A DNA stretch of 64,000 nt from contig NZ_CP090836.1 of NCBI RefSeq assembly GCF_021491915.1, positions 2,032,501 to 2,096,500 of the forward strand, given 5' to 3'. The stretch's first letter is position 1, and each line of letters opens with the position of its first letter. A model generated the notes under the pieces. The model saw only the letters and a list, made by a program, of their open reading frames with translations. It had not been told where the DNA came from and did no database searches. A program made the translations under genes and the position numbers. Shown here piece by piece: positions 8,547 to 16,815 of this stretch. This DNA comes from Paracoccus everestensis (GTDB lineage: Bacteria; Pseudomonadota; Alphaproteobacteria; Rhodobacterales; Rhodobacteraceae).

Positions 8547-9448
8547 CCGACCTGTCCCCCGACCTTCCCCCCGCCGGCGCGCCGACGGGCGACATTGCCG
8601 AAGTCCCCCGGGCCGAGACGCAGCGCGTCCCCTATGCCGGTCCCGTGGCGGGCCTGCCCCCGCAGACCGGGATGACCACCGACACGGCGGTCTTTACCGA
8701 GGCTTACGCCGTCATTCCCCGCACCGTGATGCGCGACATCGTCACCAGCTATCTGCCCGGCTGGGAAGGAATGCGGATGTGGATGATCGCCCGGCCCTTG
8801 TCGGGCTTCGCGGAAACCTTCAGCCAGTACATCGTCGAACTGGCCGAGGGCGGCGGATCGGACAATCCCGACGACGACCCCGAGGTCCAGCACGCCCTGT
8901 TCGTGACCGGCGGGTCCATGTCGGTCACCATCGACGGGGCCGAGCATCTGCTGACACCGGGGGGCTTTGCCTATGTCCCCCCCGGCACGCCCTGGTCAGT
9001 GCGCAACACCACGCCCGGCAACACCGGGTTCCACTGGTGGCGCAAGCGGTGGCAGCCCTGCAATGGCGTCGACAAGCCCGATCCGATCATCACGCAGGAA
9101 CAGGACATCCCGCCCTCGATGATGCCCGACACCGATGGGGCTTGGGGCACCACGCGCTTCATGGACCCGGCCGACCTGCGCCACGACATGCACATCACGG
9201 TCGTGACCTTCAAGCCGGGCGGCTCGATCCCCTTCGCCGAAACCCATGTCATGGAACACGGGCTGTTCGTGCTGGAGGGCAAGGCCGTCTATCGCCTGAA
9301 CCGCGACTGGGTCGAGGTCGGTCCCGGCGACTATATGTGGCTGCGCGCCTTTTGCCCGCAGGCCTGCTATGCGGGCGGGCCCGGACCGTTCCGGTATCTG
9401 CTCTACAAGGACGTGAACCGCCACGCGCCCTTGTGGTCGAACCGATAG
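8543..9448 (+). CDS. allE: (S)-ureidoglycine aminohydrolase
   Basis: This 301-residue bicupin releases ammonia from S-ureidoglycine to give S-ureidoglycolate. The N-terminal cupin carries FVTGGSMSVTIDG and GGFAYVPPGTPWSVRN. The C-terminal cupin carries HITVVTFKPGGSIPFAETHVMEHGLFVLEG, with the His/Glu metal-binding pattern, and ends with GDYMWLRAFCPQACYAGG. It is translationally coupled (ATGA) to puuE-uraD. The next step, a ureidoglycolate lyase, would release glyoxylate; no gene for it is visible here. Confidence 0.88.
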   Translation: MTDLSPDLPPAGAPTGDIAEVPRAETQRVPYAGPVAGLPPQTGMTTDTAVFTEAYAVIPRTVMRDIVTSYLPGWEGMRMWMIARPLSGFAETFSQYIVELAEGGGSDNPDDDPEVQHALFVTGGSMSVTIDGAEHLLTPGGFAYVPPGTPWSVRNTTPGNTGFHWWRKRWQPCNGVDKPDPIITQEQDIPPSMMPDTDGAWGTTRFMDPADLRHDMHITVVTFKPGGSIPFAETHVMEHGLFVLEGKAVYRLNRDWVEVGPGDYMWLRAFCPQACYAGGPGPFRYLLYKDVNRHAPLWSNR

Positions 9449-9451
9449 GCG

Positions 9452-9480
9452 AAAGGCCGGGCATCGCGCCCGGCCTTTTT
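9452..9480. terminator. Bidirectional intrinsic terminator
   Basis: An 8-bp stem GGCCGGGC/GCCCGGCC (9455-9475) with an ATCGC loop is followed by TTTTT on the plus strand and preceded by AAA. It sits between the convergent allE and M32 peptidase genes and can serve both. Confidence 0.85.
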
Positions 9481-10952
9481 CACACCGCGTATATCTGCCC
9501 GAACTTCTGTTCCAGATAGGCCAGCAGCGGTTCGGGCGAAACGTCGGCGCCTGTCGCCTCGCCGATCAGGGCGCGCGGGCGCTTGATACCGCCGTGGCGC
9601 TGCACGTTTTCCCGCAGCCATTCGACGGCGGGCGCGGCGTCGCCTGCGGCAAGCGAGGCGTCCAGGTCGGGCACGGCGTCCCGCATGGCCTGGTTCAGGC
9701 AGCCCGCAAAGACGTTGCCCAAGGCATAGGTCGGAAAATAGCCGAACAGCCCAACCGCCCAATGCACGTCCTGCAAGACGCCGTTCGCGGGTCGGTCCAC
9801 CACAACGCCGAAATCGCGCAGGAAACGGGCGTTCCAGGCCTCGACCAGATCGTCGGTGGACAGCTTGCCCGCGATCAGGTCGCGTTCCAGGTCAAACCGC
9901 ATCATGATGTGCAGGTTGTATTGCACCTCGTCGGCCTCGGTGCGGATGAAGCCGGGGGTGACGCGGTTCACGGTGGCATAGAAGGCGTCGGGGTCGGTGA
10001 TGTTCAACCCGCCAAAGGCATCCCCCATGCGGTTGAACAGCCAGCCCGTGAAGGCGCGGCCCCGGCCCATCTGGTTTTCATAGATGCGGCTCTGGCTTTC
10101 GTGGACGCCCATGGACACGCCGCGGCCCAGCGGCGTGAAGGCGTAATCGTCGTCGATGCCCAGCTCATAGCTGGAATGACCGACCTCGTGGATTGTGGAA
10201 TAGATGCAGTTGAAGGGATCGGCCTCTACCACCCGCGTGGTGATGCGGCTGTCCTGCCAGCGGCCGCTGCTGAAGGGATGGACGGCAATGTCCATCCGCC
10301 CCCGCGACCAGTCATAGCCGAAGGCCGTCGCGCAGATGCGCGCCAGCCGGATCTGGGTTTCCTGCGGGAAATGTCCGGTCAGCGGCTGCGGCTGACGCTC
10401 GGCCCCCAACACGTCCTCGCGCAGGGCCACCAGGCGCGGGCGCATGGTGTCGAACAGGGCCGCGATCTCGGCCCCCGTCATGCCCTGTTCGTAATCGTCC
10501 AGCAGCGCGTCATAAGGATCGCCGCCGTCGGCCAGGGCCGCGGCCTCGTCCTGCTTCAACACCAGAACCTGGTCCAGCGTCGGCAGGAAATCCTCGGGCG
10601 CGTCATTGGCACGCGCGTCTGCCCAGATGCCTTGGGACAGCGAGGTCAGCCGCGCCAGTTCCTGGGCCAGCCTGGCCGGGATGCGGCTTGCCCGGTTGAA
10701 ATCGCGGGCGATCAGTTCAACAGATCGCGCCTCGGCCTCGGACTGCGGTTCGGCCACGTCCAGCCATTCGCCGATGCGCGGGTCCGTGCGGCGTTCGTGC
10801 AGGACGGCTTCGATCGCGGCCATCTCCTCGGCCCGCTGCTCGACCGCGCCGCGCGGCATGACGGTTTCCTGGTCCCAGCCCAGGCGTTCGGCGACCGAGG
10901 ACAGCGCCTCGGTCTGGCGCTGAAAGGCAAGCAGGTCGTTGATGGCCGTCAT
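9480..10952 (-). CDS. M32 family metallocarboxypeptidase
   Basis: This 490-residue zinc (or cobalt) carboxypeptidase is of the Taq type and removes C-terminal residues from peptides in the cytoplasm. The HEVGH motif at residues 255-259 gives two metal-binding histidines and the catalytic glutamate. HESQSR, with Glu285 as third ligand, follows about 25 residues later. The family's N-terminal AERLGWDQETVMP and later TEADEVQYNLHIMMRFDLE are present. The length is usual for the family. The start ATG overlaps the ctaA stop by ATGA, so it follows ctaA in one transcript. Confidence 0.93.
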   Translation of the reverse strand: MTAINDLLAFQRQTEALSSVAERLGWDQETVMPRGAVEQRAEEMAAIEAVLHERRTDPRIGEWLDVAEPQSEAEARSVELIARDFNRASRIPARLAQELARLTSLSQGIWADARANDAPEDFLPTLDQVLVLKQDEAAALADGGDPYDALLDDYEQGMTGAEIAALFDTMRPRLVALREDVLGAERQPQPLTGHFPQETQIRLARICATAFGYDWSRGRMDIAVHPFSSGRWQDSRITTRVVEADPFNCIYSTIHEVGHSSYELGIDDDYAFTPLGRGVSMGVHESQSRIYENQMGRGRAFTGWLFNRMGDAFGGLNITDPDAFYATVNRVTPGFIRTEADEVQYNLHIMMRFDLERDLIAGKLSTDDLVEAWNARFLRDFGVVVDRPANGVLQDVHWAVGLFGYFPTYALGNVFAGCLNQAMRDAVPDLDASLAAGDAAPAVEWLRENVQRHGGIKRPRALIGEATGADVSPEPLLAYLEQKFGQIYAV

Positions 10953-12097
10953 CGGATGGTCCCCCTGACCGAGGTTTCATGCGGAAAGCGCGCATGATGC
11001 CTTGCCCGGATGATAAGTGCAAACAGCACGACCGCGCCGACCTGATGCGACAAGGCCAGTCCCAGGGGCGAGGCGTGGATGACGTTCATGATGCCAAGGC
11101 CCACCTGGGCGGCGACCGCAGCCAGCATGACCGTGAAAGCGCCCCGCGTCACCGGGTGGGGCGACCGGCGGGCGCGCGACCAGACCACCACGGCAAAGAT
11201 CGCCAGCAGGTAACCCACCATGCGGTGGACGAACTGCACAAGGGCCGGGTTCTCGAACAGGTTGCGCCAGCCAAGGGCGGGATCCCAGATCGCCGCCGGG
11301 ATCCATTCGCCGCCCATGGTGGGCCAGCCGGTATAGGTCCGGCCCGCGTCGATGCCCGCGACAAGCGCCCCGATCAGGATCTGCACAAAGGCCAGGTGCA
11401 TCAGGCCCGTGGACATGGAGAACAGCTTGGGTTCGCCCGCGCGGCGGGCGCGCAGCAACTCGGCCTCACTGCGCCCCAGCAGCAGGACATACCAAGCGAT
11501 CAGGCCCAGGATCACGAAGGCCAGCCCCAGATGGGTGGCCAGGCGATAGGATGCCACGCGGGTCATGCCCTCGACCAGGCCGGAACTGACCATCCACCAG
11601 CCGATGGCCCCTTGCAGACCGCCTAACGCGCCCAGGCCCAGCAAGCGCGGCGTCCAGCCCACAGGGATGCGTTTGCTGGCCAGGAAAAACACAAAGCCTG
11701 CCGCCCAGACAAGGCCGATCAGCCGTCCCAGGAGGCGATGCGCCCATTCCCACAGATAGATCTGCTTGAAGCCCGCCAGATCCATGTCGGAGTTTACCTC
11801 GACATATTGGGGGATCTGCTTGTAAGCCTCAAATTCCGATTGCCATTCCGCGTCCGACATGGGTGGAATGGTGCCCGTGACGGGCGCCCATTCGGTGATG
11901 GACAGGCCGGATCCGGTCAGGCGCGTCGCCCCGCCAAGCGCGATCATCGCCAGGACCATCACGAACAACACCATCAGCCAGGCGCGGATGGCGCGCCGCG
12001 CGCCGCGCGGGGCCGCGTCGATCATGCCGGTCGTGGTCACGGGGCGGCTGGGGGCGGCGGGGTCGAGAACTTCCTGGAAAACGGGGCGCTTGGCCAT
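10949..12097 (-). CDS. ctaA: Heme A synthase (CtaA/Cox15 type)
   Basis: This 382-residue inner-membrane protein has eight predicted membrane segments and converts heme O to heme A for cytochrome aa3 oxidase. Heme-ligand histidine segments EWAHRLLGRL, YRLATHLGLA, QFVHRMVGYL and ALSHQVGA fall in the expected helices. The alphaproteobacterial type 2 signature GLSITEWAPVTGTIPP follows the first helix. The cytoplasmic N-terminus of about 35 residues is proline-rich. It stands first in a two-gene unit with the M32 peptidase gene. Other cytochrome oxidase assembly genes are not adjacent. Confidence 0.93.
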   Translation of the reverse strand: MAKRPVFQEVLDPAAPSRPVTTTGMIDAAPRGARRAIRAWLMVLFVMVLAMIALGGATRLTGSGLSITEWAPVTGTIPPMSDAEWQSEFEAYKQIPQYVEVNSDMDLAGFKQIYLWEWAHRLLGRLIGLVWAAGFVFFLASKRIPVGWTPRLLGLGALGGLQGAIGWWMVSSGLVEGMTRVASYRLATHLGLAFVILGLIAWYVLLLGRSEAELLRARRAGEPKLFSMSTGLMHLAFVQILIGALVAGIDAGRTYTGWPTMGGEWIPAAIWDPALGWRNLFENPALVQFVHRMVGYLLAIFAVVVWSRARRSPHPVTRGAFTVMLAAVAAQVGLGIMNVIHASPLGLALSHQVGAVVLFALIIRARHHARFPHETSVRGTIR

Positions 12098-12130
12098 CGC
12101 TTGCTCCTTCAGGCGGACAGTAGGGGTGGG

Positions 12131-12859
12131 TCAGCGCCGGGTCAATTGCCGCAGCATCCCGTGCAGGATGCGCACGTCGCCGCGCGTCAGCGCCAGGCGC
12201 GACCACATGTTGCGCAGGTTCAGCCGCATCGACGCGGCCTTGGTTTCGGGAAAGAAGAAGCCTGCCTCGCCCAACCTTTCCTCGAAGTGGTCGCCCAGCT
12301 TCTCGATCTCCAGCCGGTCGGCCAGGGCAATCGCCTCGGGGCGGGCATGGTGGGGGGACGGTTCGGGCGGCAGGATGTCGCGCCCGTATTCATAACCCAT
12401 CAGCAGCACGGCCTGGGCCAGGTTCAGCGACGGGAAGTCGGGGTTCACAGGCACCGTCACGATGGCGTTGGCACGGGCAACGTCGTCGTTTTCCAGCCCC
12501 GTGCGTTCCGGGCCAAAGATGATCGCGCAACGCCCCGGATGAGCACGGGCCATGTCCATCGCCGTTGCCGGGGTATGGACGGGCTTCGACAGTTCCCGCC
12601 CCCGCGCGGTGGTGGCAAAGGCAAAGTCGATCCCTTCCATGGCTTCGGCCAGGGTCGGGAAGATCCGCGCGTGGTCCAGCACCTGCCCGGCGGCACCCGA
12701 TGCCATGGCAATCGCGCGCGGATTGGGCCAGCCGTCGCGAGGATCGACCAGCCGCATCTCGGTCAGGCCGAAGTTCAGCATGGCGCGGGCGGCCGCGCCG
12801 ATGTTTTCGCCCATCTGCGGGCGGACCAGAATGATGACAGGCAGGCGGGTGCTTTCCAT
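12131..12859 (-). CDS. trmJ: SPOUT-family tRNA/rRNA methyltransferase, TrmJ-like
   Basis: This 242-residue SPOUT enzyme transfers a methyl group from SAM. The N-terminal motif VRPQMGENIGAAARAMLNFGL, IIFGPERTGLEND and VNPDFPSLNLAQAVLLMGYE form the trefoil-knot SAM site. TrmJ methylates the 2'-OH of nucleotide 32 in certain tRNAs. The C-terminal helical extension (residues about 165-242) fits the group 1 TrmJ-type. The start was chosen at MESTRLPVIILVRP because the fold begins directly after it. Upstream reading runs into the divergent gene at 12928. Confidence 0.85.
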   Translation of the reverse strand: MESTRLPVIILVRPQMGENIGAAARAMLNFGLTEMRLVDPRDGWPNPRAIAMASGAAGQVLDHARIFPTLAEAMEGIDFAFATTARGRELSKPVHTPATAMDMARAHPGRCAIIFGPERTGLENDDVARANAIVTVPVNPDFPSLNLAQAVLLMGYEYGRDILPPEPSPHHARPEAIALADRLEIEKLGDHFEERLGEAGFFFPETKAASMRLNLRNMWSRLALTRGDVRILHGMLRQLTRR

Positions 12860-12927
12860 GCGGGGCAGATAGTCCGTCTGGCGGCGGGCGGCAAGCTGCG
12901 CTATGGGCGGGATAAAGGAGTTCCGCC

Positions 12928-13542
12928 ATGCCTGACGCCGCACAAGACGCCCCGCAGCTTTACCTGATAACGCCCGCGGGCGCGCAGGCATCCACTCTGG
13001 GGCCGCAACTGGCGGCGGTGATGGACGCCTTTCCGGTGGCCTGCCTGCGCATCCGCGCAGGGGCCGAGGAGGACGAGCTGGGCCGCATCGCCGATCTGGC
13101 CCGCGAAATCGCCCATGCGCGCGACGTGGCCGTGGTGATCGACGACCTTGTGGCGCTGGCGCATCGGCATGGGCTGGACGGGGTGCATCTGACCGATGGC
13201 GCAAAGGCCGTCCGCTATGCCCGCAAGGAACTGGGCACGGATGCCATTATCGGCGCCTTTTGCGGCAGTTCGCGTCACGAGGGGATGAAAGCGGGCGAGG
13301 CGGGGGCGGATTACGTCAGCTTTGGCCCGGTGGGCGACAGCGCGCTGTATCGCGGCGAACCCGCACCGCTGGATCTGTTCCAGTGGTGGTCCGAGACGAT
13401 CGAGGTGCCGGTCGTGGCCGAAGGCGCCATTACCCGGGATCTGCTGGCGCACCTGTCCTCGGTCAGCGACTTTGTCGCCATCGGCCCGGAAATCTGGTCA
13501 GCCGAGGATCCGGTGGCCGCGCTGACGGCGCTGTGGGGCTAG
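12928..13542 (+). CDS. ThiE/TenI-like TIM-barrel protein
   Basis: This 204-residue protein has the thiamine phosphate synthase/TenI fold. LYLITPAG opens the barrel, LDGVHLTDGAK follows the metal-site strand, and GADYVSFGPVGDSALYRG resembles the phosphate-binding loop of ThiE. The usual ThiE metal motif (HLGQ.D) and the IGVSTH loop are altered to HLTDGAK and IGAFCGSSRH, so catalysis of thiamine phosphate formation is uncertain. No other thiamine gene is nearby. It is divergent from trmJ, and its last codons overlap the convergent purN end by 4 bases. Confidence 0.65.
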   Translation: MPDAAQDAPQLYLITPAGAQASTLGPQLAAVMDAFPVACLRIRAGAEEDELGRIADLAREIAHARDVAVVIDDLVALAHRHGLDGVHLTDGAKAVRYARKELGTDAIIGAFCGSSRHEGMKAGEAGADYVSFGPVGDSALYRGEPAPLDLFQWWSETIEVPVVAEGAITRDLLAHLSSVSDFVAIGPEIWSAEDPVAALTALWG

Positions 13543-14129
13543 ATATCGAAGCGTTCGCGGGCGCCTGCGGCAAAGCGGCGCAGGATCAGCGGGTAAAGCT
13601 GGTGTTCGCGTTCCAAGACGCGGGCGGCCAGCGTTTCGGGCGTGTCGCCGGGTTCGACGGGAACGCGCGCCTGGCCCAGGATCGGGCCTGAATCCAGGTC
13701 GGACGTGACCTCGTGGACGGTGGCGCCGGCTTCCTCATCCCCGGCCTCGATGGCGCGGGCATGGGTGCGCAGGCCGGGATATTTGGGCAGCAGCGACGGA
13801 TGGATGTTGATCATCCGGCCTTCGAAGCGGTCGATGAAGGCGGGCGTCAGGATGCGCATGAAGCCCGCAAGGCAGATGATGTCGGGACGGGCGCCCAGCA
13901 GCGGTTCCAGAAGTGCGGCCTCGAAGGCGGCGCGGTCGCCATTATAGGCACGGTGATCCACGGCGGCGGTAGCCACGCCCCGGGCCGCCGCCTTGGCAAG
14001 CCCGGCGGCGGCAGGATCGTTCGAGGCGACCAGAACCGGCTGGGCCGGATGATCGCCTGCCTGCATATCCTCGATCAGGCGGACCATGTTCGATCCGCTG
14101 CCCGAAATCAGGATGGCGACACGCTTCAC
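13539..14129 (-). CDS. purN: Phosphoribosylglycinamide formyltransferase 1
   Basis: This 196-residue enzyme transfers the formyl group of 10-formyltetrahydrofolate to GAR, the third step of purine synthesis. The phosphate-binding ISGSGSNM loop (residues 8-15), the catalytic N108 and H110 in [12 protein letters not shown], and D146 in SDLDSGPI are all present. The start overlaps the purM stop by ATGA. The downstream end overlaps the convergent ThiE-like gene. Confidence 0.96.
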   Translation of the reverse strand: MKRVAILISGSGSNMVRLIEDMQAGDHPAQPVLVASNDPAAAGLAKAAARGVATAAVDHRAYNGDRAAFEAALLEPLLGARPDIICLAGFMRILTPAFIDRFEGRMINIHPSLLPKYPGLRTHARAIEAGDEEAGATVHEVTSDLDSGPILGQARVPVEPGDTPETLAARVLEREHQLYPLILRRFAAGARERFDI

Positions 14130-15166
14130 GCAAGCGTCCCGTGGTAACGGACGCCCTGCCCTGCGGTGACGCGGCCAAGGCGGTGGACCGTCTCGCCCTG
14201 CGCGGCCAGCAGGTCAGCCAGCCCATCGGCCCGGTCAGAGGCGACCGCCAGGATCATGCCGATGCCGCTGTTGAAGGTCTTCAGCATCTCGGCCGCCTCG
14301 ATCCCGCCAGCCCGCGCCAGCCAGCGGAAGACCGGCGGCAAGGTCCAGGACGACAGGTCGATTTCCGCGCCCAGATCCTTGGGCAGGACGCGCGGCAGGT
14401 TTTCGGTGATGCCGCCGCCGGTGATATGGGCCAGGGCATGAACCCCGCCTGCCCGGATCGCCGCCAGGGCGGGCTGGACGTAAAGCCGCGTGGGCGTCAG
14501 CAGCGCCGTGCCCAAGTCGCCGTCGCCGAATGGCGAGGCCGCATCCCAGCCCAGCCCCGCGTGTTCCGCGACCTTGCGGACCAGCGAATAGCCGTTGGAA
14601 TGCACCCCGTCCGACGCCAGGCCCAGCAGCACGTCGCCCTCGGCCACGCCCGCAGGCAGGTCGGTGCCGCGCTGCATGGCGCCGACCGCGAAACCGGCCA
14701 GGTCGAAGTCGCCGTCGTGATACATACCCGGCATTTCCGCCGTCTCGCCGCCGATCAGGGCGCAGCCCGCGGTCTTGCACCCCCTCGCGATGCTTTCGAC
14801 GACGCGCGCGCCTTCGTCCACCGACAGCTTGCCGGTGGCAAAATAATCCAGGAAGAACAGCGGTTCCGCGCCCTGGCAGACCAGGTCGTTGACGCACATG
14901 GCGACCAGATCCTGACCGATGCCGTCCAGGTGGCCGGTGTCAATGGCGATGCGCAGCTTGGTACCGACGCCATCGGTCGCCGCGACCAGGACCGGATCGT
15001 CATATCCCGCCGCGCGGGGGTCGAACAGCGCGCCGAAGCCGCCAAGCGCATCCATCACGCCGGGACGCGCAGTCGCGGCGGCGGCGGGCTTGATGCGTTC
15101 GACAAGCGCATTGCCCGCGTCGATATTGACGCCCGCATCGCGATAGCTGATCCCGTTCTTGGTCAT
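14126..15166 (-). CDS. purM: Phosphoribosylformylglycinamidine cyclo-ligase (AIR synthetase)
   Basis: This 346-residue ATP-dependent enzyme closes FGAM to AIR. N-terminal [25 protein letters not shown] and [11 protein letters not shown] are conserved AIR synthetase motifs. [16 protein letters not shown] lies in the C-terminal domain. The start [12 protein letters not shown] was chosen because the family begins there; upstream in-frame codons reach the divergent tRNA region. It is the first gene of purM-purN. Confidence 0.96.
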   Translation of the reverse strand: MTKNGISYRDAGVNIDAGNALVERIKPAAAATARPGVMDALGGFGALFDPRAAGYDDPVLVAATDGVGTKLRIAIDTGHLDGIGQDLVAMCVNDLVCQGAEPLFFLDYFATGKLSVDEGARVVESIARGCKTAGCALIGGETAEMPGMYHDGDFDLAGFAVGAMQRGTDLPAGVAEGDVLLGLASDGVHSNGYSLVRKVAEHAGLGWDAASPFGDGDLGTALLTPTRLYVQPALAAIRAGGVHALAHITGGGITENLPRVLPKDLGAEIDLSSWTLPPVFRWLARAGGIEAAEMLKTFNSGIGMILAVASDRADGLADLLAAQGETVHRLGRVTAGQGVRYHGTLA

Positions 15167-15233
15167 GGCGGTCCCCGGCTGAATCTGCGCATCCGATAAC
15201 GGAAGGCGCCAACCGGGGCAACGGTGATCGCGC

Positions 15234-15261
15234 TTGACCCATGGCGCGCACATGATTAACC
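15234..15261 (+). promoter_or_regulatory. Candidate promoter of tRNA-Ile2
   Basis: TTGACC (15234-15239) and TTAACC (15256-15261) are spaced 16 bases apart and end 13 bases before the mature tRNA start. The -10 box is a poor match, so this is a suggestion from position only. Confidence 0.3.
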
Positions 15262-15274
15262 CAAGAACCGCTGG

Positions 15275-15350
15275 GGGCCTGTAGCTCAATGGTCAGAGCA
15301 GGGCGCTCATAACGCCTTGGTTGGGGGTTCGAGTCCCTCCGGGCCTACCA
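15275..15350 (+). tRNA. tRNA with CAU anticodon, probably tRNA-Ile2 (lysidine type)
   Basis: A 76-base cloverleaf with a genomic CCA end. The acceptor GGGCCTG pairs with CGGGCCT, the anticodon loop is CTCATAA, and the T-loop is TTCGAGT. CAU tRNAs are initiator, elongator Met or Ile2. The acceptor has C4-G69 and C5-G68 pairs, the known determinants for the lysidine synthase TilS, and the variable loop TTGGT resembles Ile2 tRNAs. Elongator Met remains possible. Confidence 0.8.
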
Positions 15351-15374
15351 TCCCCCCGGCGTCATGTCATGCAA

Positions 15375-15403
15375 AATGCCCGCCGGATGAACCGACGGGC
15401 ATT
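15375..15403 (-). terminator. Hairpin terminator downstream of hsp20
   Basis: A 12-bp stem with one mismatch (AATGCCCGCCGG/CCGACGGGCATT) encloses an ATGAA loop. On the minus strand it runs into a short T-rich tail, and it lies 33 bases after the hsp20 stop. Confidence 0.6.
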
Positions 15404-15435
15404 CGGGCTTCACGGAGCGGAAGCCGACCGGATTC

Positions 15436-15888
15436 TTACGAATCCAGCTTTTCGACCCTGGGGGCAGCTTTCGCGATCTCGATCCGGCGGGGCTTCAGCG
15501 CCTCGGGAATTTCGCGGATCAGGTCGATATGCAGCATCCCGTCGGCATTGCTGGCGCCCTCGACGCGCACATGGTCGGCCAGCGTGAACTTGCGTTCGAA
15601 CGCACGGGTGGCGATGCCGCGATGCAGATAGGTGCGGGTGTCGTCTTCCTCGGCCTTGCGGGCAGAGACGATCACGGCGCCGTCCCGAACCTCGACAGAC
15701 AGGTCGTTTTCGGCAAAACCCGCCACCGCAATCGAGATGCGATAGGCATTCTCGCCCGTCTTCTCGATGTTGTAGGGGGGATAGGTCGGCGCGGACACGT
15801 CGGCCGACAGGGCACGGTCCATGACGTCTGCCAGGCGGTCAAAACCGACCGAGGCACGATACAGGGGGGTCAAGTCAAAGTTGCGCAT
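15436..15888 (-). CDS. Small heat shock protein, Hsp20/IbpA family
   Basis: This 150-residue ATP-independent chaperone holds unfolding proteins in the cytoplasm. The N-terminal MRNFDLTPLYRASVGFDRL is the IbpA-type arm. The alpha-crystallin domain (residues about 35-130) includes YRISIAVAGFAENDLSVEV and RGIATRAFERKFTLADHV. A short C-terminal tail with basic residues follows. The start follows AAAAGGATGTGACC. An upstream extension of the frame is not conserved in character. Confidence 0.93.
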   Translation of the reverse strand: MRNFDLTPLYRASVGFDRLADVMDRALSADVSAPTYPPYNIEKTGENAYRISIAVAGFAENDLSVEVRDGAVIVSARKAEEDDTRTYLHRGIATRAFERKFTLADHVRVEGASNADGMLHIDLIREIPEALKPRRIEIAKAAPRVEKLDS

Positions 15889-16056
15889 GGTCACATCCTT
15901 TTCAAGCGATGCAGAGTCTGCCCCCCGGTTGCCGGGCGGGCGATCTTGCCAGCGCCAATTTGGCCGCCGGCAATGCAGATTTAAGAAAGCGCCAAGCCTG
16001 TTCAAGACCCCTGCCCCGGTCTTTTCAACAACCTGTGATCGGCGCTAGAACGGGTC

Positions 16057-16815
16057 ATGGATTTGTTGATGTCCCTTCCCGTTTCGCTGCCCCTGACGGA
16101 TCTGTCAGCCGTCGTCCTGCTGTTCGCCGTCTGGTTCGGGATCGGCTGGTTCACCGAACGACCCCCCGCGGGCAAGCCGTCGGTTTCGGTCCTGATGACG
16201 CGGTTCCGGCGCGAATGGATGATGCATTTCCTTGCCCGCGACCCGCGCATCTTTGACGGCAACATCCTGACCAGCCTGCGCGACGGCACGGCCTTTTTCG
16301 CGTCGGCCTGCATGATTGCCACGGGCGGGATCCTGGCGTTGATCGGCAATACCGACCAGTTGCAGACCCTGGCCGACGGGTTGGCCCTGGAAGGCGGCGG
16401 CATCCTGTGGGAATTGAAGCTGCTGGTGACGATGTTCTTTGTCGTCAACGCCTTCCTGAAATTCGTCTGGGCGCATCGGCTGTTCGGATATTGCGCCATC
16501 ATGATGGGCGCAGTGCCCAATGATCCCGACGATCCGATGGCGCGCGACCGGGCGATGCAGGCGGCGGATCTGAACATCACCGCCGCGCGCAGCTTCAACG
16601 CGGGGCTGCGCAGCGTTTATTTCGCGCTTGGGTCGCTGGGATGGCTGGCGGGGCCATGGGTCCTGATGCTGGGCACGGGCGTGGTGCTGTTCGTGACCTG
16701 GCGGCGGGAATTCGCCTCGACCTCGCGGCAGGTGATCATGCGCAGTCTGCCACCGCCCCGCTTGCCCGATCATGCCAGACTGCCCCTGTCAGGACCACCG
16801 CCCCCGCAGCCGTAA
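16057..16815 (+). CDS. DUF599 family membrane protein
   Basis: This 252-residue protein of unknown function has four hydrophobic segments, at about residues 14-34, 82-103, 124-146 and 190-215. The family motif region FRREWMMHFLARDPRIFDGNI follows the first helix, and the RDRAMQAADLNITAARSFNAG loop precedes the last. The C-terminus is proline-rich. The last 80 bases overlap the convergent MFS gene, so the two transcripts are antisense at their 3' ends. The family is widespread in proteobacteria with no assigned role. Confidence 0.8.
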   Translation: MDLLMSLPVSLPLTDLSAVVLLFAVWFGIGWFTERPPAGKPSVSVLMTRFRREWMMHFLARDPRIFDGNILTSLRDGTAFFASACMIATGGILALIGNTDQLQTLADGLALEGGGILWELKLLVTMFFVVNAFLKFVWAHRLFGYCAIMMGAVPNDPDDPMARDRAMQAADLNITAARSFNAGLRSVYFALGSLGWLAGPWVLMLGTGVVLFVTWRREFASTSRQVIMRSLPPPRLPDHARLPLSGPPPPQP

